Positions 5,417 through 13,976 of a stretch of DNA of 13,976 nt are shown piece after piece. The first letter of the stretch is position 1, and each line of letters begins with the position of its first letter. The translations under genes were made by a program, and so were the position numbers. Origin of the DNA: an uncultured Aquincola sp. (GTDB taxonomy: Bacteria; Pseudomonadota; Gammaproteobacteria; Burkholderiales; Burkholderiaceae); contig CAKZXL010000541.1 in the NCBI GenBank assembly GCA_937883885.1, forward strand, positions 1-13,976. Reading direction: 5' to 3'. The notes beneath the pieces are model-generated. The model made no database searches and had not been told where the DNA came from. It worked only from the letters and a program-made list of their open reading frames with translations.

Positions 5417-8053
5417 ATGACCCAGTTCGCCAAGGAAACCCTGCCGATCAGCCTCGAAGAGGAGATGCGGCGCTCGTACCTCGACTACGCGATGAGCGTG
5501 ATCGTCGGGCGCGCCCTGCCCGACGCCCGCGACGGCCTCAAGCCCGTGCACCGGCGCGTGCTGTTCGCGATGCACGAGCTGAACAACGACTGGAACCGGC
5601 CTTACAAGAAGTCGGCCCGTATCGTGGGCGACGTGATCGGTAAGTACCACCCGCACGGCGACCAGTCGGTCTACGACACCATCGTGCGGATGGCGCAGGA
5701 CTTTTCCATGCGCCACATGCTGGTGGACGGCCAGGGCAACTTCGGCTCGATCGACGGCGACAACGCCGCGGCGATGCGCTACACCGAAATCCGCCTGTCG
5801 AAGATCGCCCACGAGCTGCTGGCCGACATCGACAAGGAAACCGTCGACTTCGGCCCCAACTACGACGGCTCCGAGAAAGAGCCGCTGGTGCTGCCCACGC
5901 GGCTGCCCAACCTGCTGGTCAACGGCTCGGGCGGCATCGCGGTGGGCATGGCCACCAACATTCCGCCGCACAACCTCAACGAGGTGGTGGACGCCTGCCT
6001 GCACCTGCTGCGCAGCCCGGACGCGACGATCGACGAGCTGATGTCCATCGTGCCGGCGCCCGACTTTCCCACCGCCGGCATCATCTACGGCCTGAACGGC
6101 GTGCGTGAGGGTTACCGCACCGGCCGCGGCAAGGTGGTGATGCGCGCGCGCTGCCACTTCGAGGACATCGACCGCGGCCAGCGCCAGGCCATCATCGTCG
6201 ACGAGATCCCGTACCAGGTGAACAAGAAGACCTTGCTCGAGCGCATCGCCGAGCTGGTCCACGACAAGAAGATCGACGGCATCAGCCACATCCAGGACGA
6301 GAGCGACAAGTCCGGCATGCGGGTGGTGATCGAGCTCAAGCGCGGCGAAGTGCCTGAGGTCGTGCTGAACAACCTGTACAAACAGACGCAGCTGCAGGAC
6401 AGCTTCGGCATGAACATGGTGGCGCTGGTGGACGGCCAGCCCAAGCTGTGCAACCTCAAGCAGCTGATCGAATACTTCCTGGAGCACCGCCGCGAGGTGG
6501 TGACCCGCCGCACCGTGTTCGCGCTGCGCAAGGCGCGCGAGCGCGGCCATGTGCTGGAAGGCCTGGCCGTGGCGCTGGCCAACATCGACGAGTTCATCGA
6601 GACGATCAAGAACTCGCCCACGCCGCCGGTGGCCAAGGCCGCGCTGATGAGCAAGAGCTGGGACTCTTCGCTGGTGCGCGAGATGCTGGCCCGCGCCGAA
6701 TCCGACACGCCGGGCGGCCGCGCCGCCTACCGCCCCGAAGGCCTGCCCGCCGACTACGGCATGCAGACCGACGGCATGTACCGCCTGTCGGACGAGCAGG
6801 CCCAGGAAATCCTGCAGATGCGCCTGCAGCGCCTGACCGGCCTGGAGCAGGACAAGATCGTCGGCGAGTACAAGGACGTGATGGCGCAGATCGCCGATCT
6901 GCTGGACATCCTGGCCAAGCCCGAGCGCGTGACCTTCATCATCAGCGAGGAACTCACCGCGCTGAAGCAGGAGTTCGGCCAGACCAAGCTGGGCGCGCGC
7001 CGCAGCCAGATCGAGCACAACGCCCAGGAACTGGGCACCGAAGACCTGATCACGCCCACCGACATGGTGGTGACGTTGAGCCACAGCGGCTATGTGAAGA
7101 GCCAGCCGTTGGGCGAGTACCGCTCGCAGCGCCGCGGCGGCCGCGGCAAGCAGGCCACGGCCACCAAGGAAGACGACTGGATCGACCAGCTCTTCATCGC
7201 CAACACGCACGACTGGATCCTGTGCTTCAGCGACCGCGGCCGCGTGTACTGGCTGAAGGTGTGGGAAGTGCCGCAGGGCGGCCGCGCCAGCCGCGGCAAG
7301 CCCATCGTCAACATGTTCCCGCTGCAGCCGGGCGAAAAGATCACCGTGGTGCTGCCGCTGACCGGCGAGTTCCGCAGCTTCCCGGCCGACAACTACATCT
7401 TCATGGCCACCGCGCTGGGCACCGTCAAGAAGACGGCGCTGGATGAATTCAGCAACCCGCGCAAGGCCGGCATCATCGCGGTCGACCTGGACGAAGGCGA
7501 CCACCTGATCGGCGCCGCGCTGACCGACGGCAAGCACGACGTGATGCTGTTCTCCGACGGCGGCAAGGCGGTGCGCTTCGACGAGGACGACGTGCGCCCG
7601 ATGGGCCGCCAGGCCCGCGGCGTGCGTGGCATGGCGCTGGAGCCGGGGCAGACGCTGATCGCGATGCTGGTGGCCGAAGACGAAGCGCAGAGCGTGCTCA
7701 CCGCCACCGAAAACGGCTACGGCAAGCGCACCTCCATCGTCGAGTACACCCGCCATGGCCGTGGAACCAAAGGCATGATCGCCATCCAACAGAGCGAGCG
7801 CAACGGCAAGGTGGTCGCGGCCACCCTGGTGCGCCCCGAGGACGAGATCATGCTCATCACCGACAAGGGTGTGCTGGTGCGCACCCGTGTCTCCGAAATT
7901 CGTGAGCTCGGCCGCGCTACTCAAGGCGTCACGCTGATCGCGCTGGACGACGGCACCAAGCTGTCGGGCCTGCAACGGATCGTCGAGAACGACGCCAACA
8001 TCGAAACCCCGGGCGAAGGCGATGGCGCTGCCGCCCCTGAGGAGAATTCCTGA
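5417..8053 (+). CDS. gyrA: GyrA, DNA gyrase subunit A
   Basis: 878-residue A subunit of DNA gyrase, which with GyrB introduces negative supercoils. The N-terminus ([30 protein letters not shown]) is canonical, and the numbering matches E. coli through the active site. The catalytic tyrosine is Tyr122 in AAMRYTEIR. The quinolone-resistance region reads [10 protein letters not shown] (residues 78-87), so the Ser83 position is Gln and position 87 is Asp. The GyrA box QRRGGRG is at 571-577, introducing the C-terminal DNA-wrapping beta-pinwheel, and its presence separates GyrA from ParC. An acidic tail follows ([13 protein letters not shown]). The start lies in a sequence without a good ribosome binding site, but homology supports the N-terminus. 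Its stop codon overlaps the next gene's ATG by one base. Confidence 0.98.
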   Translation: MTQFAKETLPISLEEEMRRSYLDYAMSVIVGRALPDARDGLKPVHRRVLFAMHELNNDWNRPYKKSARIVGDVIGKYHPHGDQSVYDTIVRMAQDFSMRHMLVDGQGNFGSIDGDNAAAMRYTEIRLSKIAHELLADIDKETVDFGPNYDGSEKEPLVLPTRLPNLLVNGSGGIAVGMATNIPPHNLNEVVDACLHLLRSPDATIDELMSIVPAPDFPTAGIIYGLNGVREGYRTGRGKVVMRARCHFEDIDRGQRQAIIVDEIPYQVNKKTLLERIAELVHDKKIDGISHIQDESDKSGMRVVIELKRGEVPEVVLNNLYKQTQLQDSFGMNMVALVDGQPKLCNLKQLIEYFLEHRREVVTRRTVFALRKARERGHVLEGLAVALANIDEFIETIKNSPTPPVAKAALMSKSWDSSLVREMLARAESDTPGGRAAYRPEGLPADYGMQTDGMYRLSDEQAQEILQMRLQRLTGLEQDKIVGEYKDVMAQIADLLDILAKPERVTFIISEELTALKQEFGQTKLGARRSQIEHNAQELGTEDLITPTDMVVTLSHSGYVKSQPLGEYRSQRRGGRGKQATATKEDDWIDQLFIANTHDWILCFSDRGRVYWLKVWEVPQGGRASRGKPIVNMFPLQPGEKITVVLPLTGEFRSFPADNYIFMATALGTVKKTALDEFSNPRKAGIIAVDLDEGDHLIGAALTDGKHDVMLFSDGGKAVRFDEDDVRPMGRQARGVRGMALEPGQTLIAMLVAEDEAQSVLTATENGYGKRTSIVEYTRHGRGTKGMIAIQQSERNGKVVAATLVRPEDEIMLITDKGVLVRTRVSEIRELGRATQGVTLIALDDGTKLSGLQRIVENDANIETPGEGDGAAAPEENS

Positions 8054-8622
8054 TGAAAAAAACCCTGCTGGTGGCGGCCCTGGTGGTCGCCTCCCTGGGC
8101 GCGCATGCGCAGAGCAAGAAGCAAGTGGTCGACAAGATCCTGGCCGCCCAGCAACCGGCCATCGAGAACGTGGCCCGCAGCATCGCCGAGCGCCCGGCGG
8201 TGCAGATGATGCAGGCCGCGGGCAGCGCGCTGCAGCAGCTGCCGGCCGACAAGCGTGAGGCCACCGGCAAGCAGATCGAGGCCGACGTGCGCAAGTTCGT
8301 CGACGAAGCCGTGCCGGTGCTGCGCGACCGCGCCAACAAGCTGGCCCCCAGCACCCTGGGCGCGCAGCTGGAAGAAAAGTTCAGCGAAGACGAGCTGAAG
8401 CAGCTGCTGGCCTGGCTGGAATCGCCGGTCAACAAGAAGTACCAGCAGCTGATGCCCGAGATCCAGAACGGCTTCACCCAGAAGCTGATCGCCGATGCGG
8501 CGCCGGTGCTCGACCCCAAGCTGCAGGCGCTGCAGAACAAGGTGCGCAGCACGCTGGGCATCCCCCAGCCCGCGGCCACCGACGCCAGCAAGCCGGCCGG
8601 CAAGGCCAGCGGCGCCAAGTAA
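8053..8622 (+). CDS. Secreted DUF2059-domain protein
   Basis: 189-residue exported protein of unknown function. Residues 1-19 are a Sec signal peptide ([19 protein letters not shown], cleaved before Gln20), so it should be periplasmic. The mature part is almost wholly helical and charged. The DUF2059-like stretch is FSEDELKQLLAWLESPVNKKYQQLMPEIQNGF in two overlapping parts (about residues 112-124 and 125-143). A Lys/Ala/Gly/Pro-rich tail (PAGKASGAK) ends the protein. The ATG begins inside the gyrA stop (TGATG), with GGAG 10 bases upstream inside gyrA, so its translation is coupled to gyrA. DUF2059 proteins commonly sit beside gyrA in Burkholderiales; no biochemical role is established that I can name. 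Confidence 0.88.
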   Translation: MKKTLLVAALVVASLGAHAQSKKQVVDKILAAQQPAIENVARSIAERPAVQMMQAAGSALQQLPADKREATGKQIEADVRKFVDEAVPVLRDRANKLAPSTLGAQLEEKFSEDELKQLLAWLESPVNKKYQQLMPEIQNGFTQKLIADAAPVLDPKLQALQNKVRSTLGIPQPAATDASKPAGKASGAK

Positions 8623-8652
8623 ACCGATCTCCCGTTCGCCTTCGCCTGCGCC

Positions 8653-9759
8653 ATGTCCGAGCCTGCCGCCCCCAATCCGCCCGACCTGCTGGCCCTGCGC
8701 CACCAGATCGATGCACTCGACCGCGATCTGCTGTCGCTGCTGAACCGCCGTGCCGCGCTGGCGCTGGCGGTGGGCGAGATCAAGAAAAAGGAAGGCTCGG
8801 TGGTGTTCCGCCCCGAGCGCGAGGCGCAGGTGATCGACGGGCTCAAGCACGTCAACGCCGGGCCGCTGCGCTCGGAGAGCGTGGCGCCGATCTGGCGCGA
8901 GATCATGTCGGCCTGCCGCTCGCTGGAAACGCCGATGCGGGTGGCCTTCCTGGGCCCGGCCGGCACCTTCAGCGAAGAGGCGGCGCTGGGCTACTTCGGC
9001 AGCTCCATCGTGCGGGTGCCCTGCGCCAACGCCGACGAGGTGTTCCACGTCACCACCTCGGGCGCGGCCGATTTTGGCGTGGTGCCGGTCGAAAACTCGA
9101 ACGAAGGCGTGGTCACGCGCTCGCTCGACCTGTTCCTCACCACACCGCTCTTCATCATCGGCGAGACCAGCCTGATGGTGCGCCAGAACCTGCTGCGCAG
9201 CGTCGATTCGCTCGAGGGCATCGAGGCCGTGTGCGCCCATCCGCAGGCCCTGGCCCAGTGCCACGGCTGGCTGAGCAACCACCTGCCGCACGCGGAACGG
9301 CGGCCGGTGTCCAGCAATGCCGAAGGCGCGCGCCTGGCCAGCACCGACCCCACGCTGGCGGGCATCGCCAGCGAGCGGGCGGCCAGCGAATACGGCCTGC
9401 ACGTGGTCGGCCGCGCGATCCAGGACGACCCGCACAACCGCACCCGCTTCGCGGTGGTGACGCACCCCGACCGCCACCCGCAGCCCGGCCGCTCGGGCCA
9501 CGACTGCACCAGCCTGGTGGTGTCGGTGGTCAACCGGCCGGGCGCGGTGCACGACATGCTGGTGCCGCTGAAGCACCACGGCGTGTCGATGACGCGCTTC
9601 GAGTCGCGCCCGGCGCGCTCGGGCCAGTGGGAGTACTACTTCTACGTCGATCTGCAGGGCCACCCCGAAGATCCGCCGGTGGCCTCGGCCATGAAGGAGC
9701 TGCGCGAGGTGTGCGACTTCTTCAAGGTGCTGGGCACCTACCCGCTGGACAGCCACTGA
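8653..9759 (+). CDS. pheA: PheA, bifunctional chorismate mutase / prephenate dehydratase
   Basis: 368-residue enzyme making phenylpyruvate from chorismate through prephenate. An AroQ-class chorismate mutase domain covers residues ~8-90, with Arg16, Arg33 and Lys44 matching the E. coli active-site residues Arg11, Arg28 and Lys39. The prephenate dehydratase domain starts at Met95 (VAFLGPAGTFSEEAAL) and carries the diagnostic TRF triplet at 264-266. A C-terminal ACT domain from about residue 285 has the ESRP motif (317-320) for phenylalanine feedback inhibition. It starts 30 bp after the DUF2059 gene. No strong ribosome binding site is visible, and no attenuator leader peptide fits in the short gap, so regulation is probably mainly allosteric. 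It forms an operon with tyrA. Confidence 0.97.
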   Translation: MSEPAAPNPPDLLALRHQIDALDRDLLSLLNRRAALALAVGEIKKKEGSVVFRPEREAQVIDGLKHVNAGPLRSESVAPIWREIMSACRSLETPMRVAFLGPAGTFSEEAALGYFGSSIVRVPCANADEVFHVTTSGAADFGVVPVENSNEGVVTRSLDLFLTTPLFIIGETSLMVRQNLLRSVDSLEGIEAVCAHPQALAQCHGWLSNHLPHAERRPVSSNAEGARLASTDPTLAGIASERAASEYGLHVVGRAIQDDPHNRTRFAVVTHPDRHPQPGRSGHDCTSLVVSVVNRPGAVHDMLVPLKHHGVSMTRFESRPARSGQWEYYFYVDLQGHPEDPPVASAMKELREVCDFFKVLGTYPLDSH

Positions 9760-9767
9760 GCGTGCCC

Positions 9768-10670
9768 ATGTTCCAGCAACTGGGCCTGATCGGCTGCGGC
9801 CTGATGGGCGGCTCGTTCGCGCTGGCGCTCAAGCGCGCCGGGCTGGTCAAGCATGTGGTGGGCTACAGCAAGTCGCCTTCCACCACTGAACGCGCGCGGC
9901 GCGCCGGCGTGATCGACACCGCGGCCGAATCGGCGCTGCTGGCGGTGGCCGGCTCCGACATCGTGCTGCTGGCCGTGCCGGTGGCCGCCACCGAGAGCAC
10001 CTTCAAGGCCATCCGCCACCTGGTGGAGCCCGAGGTGCTGTTCATGGACGTGGGCTCCACCAAGCGCGACGTGGTCGAGGCCGCCCGCCGTGCCCTGAAG
10101 GAGCGCATCGGCAGCTTCGTGCCGGCCCACCCCATCGCCGGCAAGGAAAAGGCCGGCGTGAACCATGCCGACGCCGACCTGTACACCGGCCGCCAGGTGA
10201 TCCTGACGCCGCTGCCGCAGACCGATGCGCTGCTGCTGCAAAAGGCCGCCGACACCTGGGCGGCCATCGGCGCGCAGGTCATCCGCATGTCGCCCGACAG
10301 CCACGATGCCGCGCTGGCCGCCGTCAGCCACCTGCCCCACCTGCTGGCCTTTGCGTTCTACAACGCGGTGGCCAAGCAGCCGGGCGGCGAGGAGTTCCTG
10401 TCGCTGGCCGGGCCGGGCTTCCGCGATTTCACCCGCATCGCCGCCAGCGATCCGACGATCTGGCGCGATATCCTGCTGGCCAACCGCGAAGAAACGCTGA
10501 AGCAGTCGATGCGTTTCCGGCACGCGCTGGAAGCGCTGGAACTGGTGATGCGCTCCGGCAATGCCGAGGCGCTGGAAGACCTGATCCGTAGCGCGTCCGA
10601 CGGTCGCGCCGCCTGGCAGATGAGCAGTCCCCGACCCCACGCACCGGCCGCCGTGCCGCCGCTGCGCTGA
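9768..10670 (+). CDS. tyrA: TyrA, prephenate dehydrogenase
   Basis: 300-residue NAD(P)-dependent dehydrogenase converting prephenate to 4-hydroxyphenylpyruvate for tyrosine. The Rossmann motif GCGLMG is at 9-14. His121 in [13 protein letters not shown] and His188 in SHLPHLL are the conserved active-site region residues. No chorismate mutase domain is fused and no ACT domain follows. The last ~15 residues ([15 protein letters not shown]) look like an unstructured tail. The ATG at 9768 is chosen; a GTG two codons earlier (9762) is possible, and neither has a good Shine-Dalgarno sequence. The frame remains open far upstream inside pheA, but that part is not protein-like. The gap after pheA is 8 bp. 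Use of arogenate instead of prephenate cannot be excluded. Confidence 0.94.
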   Translation: MFQQLGLIGCGLMGGSFALALKRAGLVKHVVGYSKSPSTTERARRAGVIDTAAESALLAVAGSDIVLLAVPVAATESTFKAIRHLVEPEVLFMDVGSTKRDVVEAARRALKERIGSFVPAHPIAGKEKAGVNHADADLYTGRQVILTPLPQTDALLLQKAADTWAAIGAQVIRMSPDSHDAALAAVSHLPHLLAFAFYNAVAKQPGGEEFLSLAGPGFRDFTRIAASDPTIWRDILLANREETLKQSMRFRHALEALELVMRSGNAEALEDLIRSASDGRAAWQMSSPRPHAPAAVPPLR

Positions 10671-10711
10671 GGCCACCCAACCTTTTCACCGCCTACCAAG
10701 CCGCCCCGTTC

Positions 10712-12724
10712 GTGTTCGCCATCCCCTTCCTCGACCTGCCCCCGCTGACCAAGGCCTCGGGCCAGATCCGCCTGCCCGGCTCCAAGAGCATCTCCAACCG
10801 GGTGCTGCTGCTGGCCGGCCTGGCCGAAGGCAGCACGCTGGTGCACGACCTGCTGGATTCCGACGACACGCGGGTGATGATCGAGGCGCTGCGCAGCCTG
10901 GGCTGCGGCCTGGCGCAGGAAGGTGCGGCCTTGCGCGTCACCGGCATCGGCGGGCGGCTGTCGGTGCACCAGGCTTCGCTGTTCCTGGGCAACGCCGGCA
11001 CCGCGATGCGGCCGCTGGCCGCCGCGCTGGCGGTGCTGGCAGCCACGCAGGGCGGCCAGTTCGAGCTGAGCGGCGTCGCCCGCATGCATGAGCGGCCGAT
11101 CGGCGACCTGGTCGATGCGCTGCGCCAGCTGGGCTGCGACATCCAGTACCTGGGCAACGACGGCTACCCGCCGCTGCGGCTGGCCGGCCAGCCGCAGGGC
11201 CAGCTCGCCACCGGCGCACCGGTGCGGGTGCGCGGCGACGTGTCCAGCCAGTTCCTCACCGCGCTGCTGCTGGCCCTGCCGCTGGCCAGCGGCGGCGACG
11301 GCTCGCCAGGCGCCGACATCGTGATCGAGGTCGACGGCGAGCTGATCTCCAAGCCTTACGTCGAGATCACGCTCAACCTGCTGGCGCGCTTCGGCATCAC
11401 CGTGCAGCGCGACGGATGGCAGCGCTTCACCATCCCCGCCGGCAGCCGCTACCGCTCGCCGGGCGCGGTGCACGTGGAAGGCGATGCCTCATCGGCTTCG
11501 TACTTCGTGGCGCTGGGCGCCATCGCCGCGGTGGACGCGCCGGTGCTCATCGAAGGCGTGGGCAACGCCTCCATCCAGGGCGACGTGCGCTTCGTCGAAG
11601 CGGCGGTGGCCATGGGCGCCGACGTGCGCATGGAAGCCAACCGCATCGAGGTGCGCCGCGGCGCCTGGCCGCTGCGCGCCATCACGCTCGACTGCAACCA
11701 CATCCCCGATGCGGCGATGACGCTGGCGGTGATGGCGATGTACGCCGACGGCCCCACGCGCCTGACCAACATCGCCAGCTGGCGCGTGAAGGAAACCGAC
11801 CGCATCGCCGCGATGGCCATCGAGCTGCGCAAGGTGGGTGCGCAGGTGGAAGAAGGCGCCGACTTCATCGAAGTGCGGCCGCCGGCGGTGTGGCAGCCGG
11901 CCGCCATCCACACCTATGACGACCACCGGATGGCGATGTGCCTGTCGCTGGCCGCCTTCAACGGCGTGCCGGTGCGCATCCTCGATCCGCAGTGTGTGGG
12001 CAAGACCTTCCCCGACTACTTCGAGGCCCTCTTCAAGCTGGCGCACACCCACCACGACCAGGTGCCGGTGATCACCATCGACGGGCCCACCGCCTCGGGC
12101 AAGGGCACGCTGGCCAGCACGCTGGCGGCTTCGCTGGGCTACCACTTCCTCGATTCGGGCTCGCTGTACCGGGTGGCGGCGCTGGCCTCGCTGCGCCAGG
12201 GCGTGGCCGACAGCGACGGCCCGGGCATCGCAGCGCTGATCGCCAAGCTCAAGCTGCGCTTCGACGGCCCTCGCCTGTACCTGGAAGGCGACGAGGTGAG
12301 CGACCAGCTGCGCCGTGAAGACGTGGGCAGCCGCGCTTCCAAGATTTCGGCGCTGGGCGACGTGCGTGCGGCGCTGTACGCGCTGCAGGTCTCGTTCCGC
12401 CGCCCGCCGGGCCTGGTGGCCGACGGCCGCGACATGGGCACGGTGATCTTCCCCGATGCCGCGCTGAAGGTGTTTTTGACCGCCAGCCCGGCCACCCGCG
12501 CCGAGCGCCGGCATAACCAATTGATTTCCAAGGGAATATCGTCTAATATCGACGATCTTCGCGCGGACTTGGAAGCGCGTGATGCCCGGGACCGCACCCG
12601 GGCCATCGCACCGCTGCAGCCCGCTGAAGACGCACTCCTTCTCGACAACTCTGCCCAGACCGTGGATGAATCCGTGGCCCAGGTGCTGGGTTGGTGGGAG
12701 GAACGCAGGCCTTTCGGCGCCTAG
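10712..12724 (+). CDS. aroA-cmk: AroA-Cmk fusion: EPSP synthase and CMP kinase in one protein
   Basis: 670-residue fusion of two normally separate enzymes. Residues 1-~447 are EPSP synthase, the sixth shikimate-pathway step. Motifs are SKSISNR (24-30), GNAGTAMRP (93-101, with Gly96, Thr97 and Pro101 as in glyphosate-sensitive E. coli AroA), the VKETDR and IPDAAM regions, and DDHR (403-406). Residues ~451-670 are a complete cytidylate kinase, which phosphorylates CMP and dCMP: P-loop [10 protein letters not shown] (457-466), [22 protein letters not shown] and RDARDRTRA. The joint ([12 protein letters not shown]) is only a few residues, with no stop codon and no long linker. Such bifunctional proteins are known in Burkholderiales. 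The start is GTG; no upstream ATG is in frame and the N-terminus [12 protein letters not shown] fits relatives. tyrA ends 41 bp upstream. Confidence 0.95.
   Translation: MFAIPFLDLPPLTKASGQIRLPGSKSISNRVLLLAGLAEGSTLVHDLLDSDDTRVMIEALRSLGCGLAQEGAALRVTGIGGRLSVHQASLFLGNAGTAMRPLAAALAVLAATQGGQFELSGVARMHERPIGDLVDALRQLGCDIQYLGNDGYPPLRLAGQPQGQLATGAPVRVRGDVSSQFLTALLLALPLASGGDGSPGADIVIEVDGELISKPYVEITLNLLARFGITVQRDGWQRFTIPAGSRYRSPGAVHVEGDASSASYFVALGAIAAVDAPVLIEGVGNASIQGDVRFVEAAVAMGADVRMEANRIEVRRGAWPLRAITLDCNHIPDAAMTLAVMAMYADGPTRLTNIASWRVKETDRIAAMAIELRKVGAQVEEGADFIEVRPPAVWQPAAIHTYDDHRMAMCLSLAAFNGVPVRILDPQCVGKTFPDYFEALFKLAHTHHDQVPVITIDGPTASGKGTLASTLAASLGYHFLDSGSLYRVAALASLRQGVADSDGPGIAALIAKLKLRFDGPRLYLEGDEVSDQLRREDVGSRASKISALGDVRAALYALQVSFRRPPGLVADGRDMGTVIFPDAALKVFLTASPATRAERRHNQLISKGISSNIDDLRADLEARDARDRTRAIAPLQPAEDALLLDNSAQTVDESVAQVLGWWEERRPFGA
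12521..12549 (+). promoter_or_regulatory. Possible internal promoter in the cmk part, upstream of rpsA
   Basis: TTGATT (12521-12526) and TAATAT (12544-12549) are separated by exactly 17 bases, within an AT-rich island in otherwise very GC-rich coding sequence. It lies about 340 bp before rpsA. Promoters for rpsA inside or just after cmk are known in enterobacteria. The codons here ([15 protein letters not shown]) are constrained by protein sequence, so part of the AT-richness may be coincidental. Confidence 0.45.
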
Positions 12725-12822
12725 CCGGGAGGTTTTTGAAGGGTGCCGTCGTCCACCAGCAGCGCACAGCTGCGCCGGGCGGCGGTTTGTTCAACGTAAC
12801 CGCAACATCCGTTGCACGCTCC

Positions 12823-12878
12823 GCCGGCCCTCTTGCAGATCGCTGCGATCTCACTCCCCTCTTCGGCCGGCTCCAGGA
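12823..12878 (+). promoter_or_regulatory. Structured rpsA leader next to the Shine-Dalgarno sequence
   Basis: GCCGGCC (12823-12829) can pair perfectly with GGCCGGC (12865-12871). Between them is a perfect 6-bp hairpin, AGATCG-CTG-CGATCT (12837-12851). The outer stem ends 3 bases before the AGGA of the rpsA Shine-Dalgarno sequence (12875-12878). In E. coli, S1 represses its own translation through a folded leader; this could be a counterpart, which is inference. The rest of the 160-bp gap after cmk also holds a 5-bp hairpin (GCGCA-CAGC-TGCGC) near 12760-12775. Confidence 0.5.
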
Positions 12879-12884
12879 AACTCC

Positions 12885-13976
<1,092 letters not shown>

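Noticed and set aside
5366..7975. 869-codon open frame antisense to gyrA
   Set aside because: It is rich in His, Gln, Ala and Val with no recognisable domain, and it is the mirror of strongly biased GC-rich gyrA codons. gyrA is unmistakable on the other strand.
7921..9756. 611-codon minus-strand open frame opposite the DUF2059 gene and pheA
   Set aside because: It spans the antisense of two well-identified genes and has the same His/Gln/Arg-rich shadow composition.
9231..9767. N-terminal extension of tyrA into pheA
   Set aside because: The extra residues are an out-of-frame reading of the pheA dehydratase and ACT domains. The Rossmann fold begins at the ATG at 9768.

Overview
The window is high-GC DNA that looks like the chromosome of a betaproteobacterium of the order Burkholderiales, probably near the Rubrivivax/Leptothrix/Ideonella/Roseateles group. 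The basis is the gyrA - DUF2059 - pheA - tyrA - aroA/cmk - rpsA order, the tmRNA tag ending NDERFALAA, the beta-type OmpA with a short Trp/Cys-containing N-terminal segment, and the aroA-cmk fusion. This placement comes from gene order and protein character only; no search was run.

Left part (1-2382, minus strand): three genes of a type I Wadjet (JetABCD/EptABCD) plasmid-defence operon, in the order jetA (DUF3375, kleisin-like), jetB (DUF4194, MukE/KITE-like) and jetC (SMC-like ATPase). Only the first 65 codons of jetC are present, including an intact Walker A. jetD, the TOPRIM nuclease, would lie beyond the left edge. The operon begins about 200 bp past the 3' end and terminator of ssrA (tmRNA, 2634-3006, minus strand), a classic integration site for genomic islands.

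Middle (3020-5148, minus strand): ubiG and a HAD phosphatase (gph, possibly mupP) overlap by 4 bp and run without a terminator into ssrA. Upstream of them is an OmpA-family outer-membrane/peptidoglycan-binding protein with its own promoter, strong ribosome binding site and a perfect 10-bp terminator-like hairpin. A 268-bp intergenic region (5149-5416) separates this leftward block from the rightward block.

Right part (5417-13976, plus strand): gyrA, a secreted DUF2059 protein that starts on the gyrA stop codon, then the aromatic amino acid genes pheA (chorismate mutase/prephenate dehydratase) and tyrA (prephenate dehydrogenase). These are followed by a single reading frame fusing aroA (EPSP synthase) to cmk (CMP kinase), and by rpsA (ribosomal protein S1, cut by the right edge). 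The serC and hisC genes that often sit in this cluster in related bacteria are absent. A good sigma-70-like promoter lies inside the cmk part, and the rpsA leader can form nested stems ending just before the ribosome binding site.

Most of the window is core housekeeping sequence. The accessory element is the Wadjet operon, a known defence family. I did not find a convincing wholly undescribed system. The items most worth a second look are the ssrA-Wadjet junction, the rpsA leader and internal promoter, the gph/mupP question, Gln83 in GyrA, and the aroA-cmk fusion.
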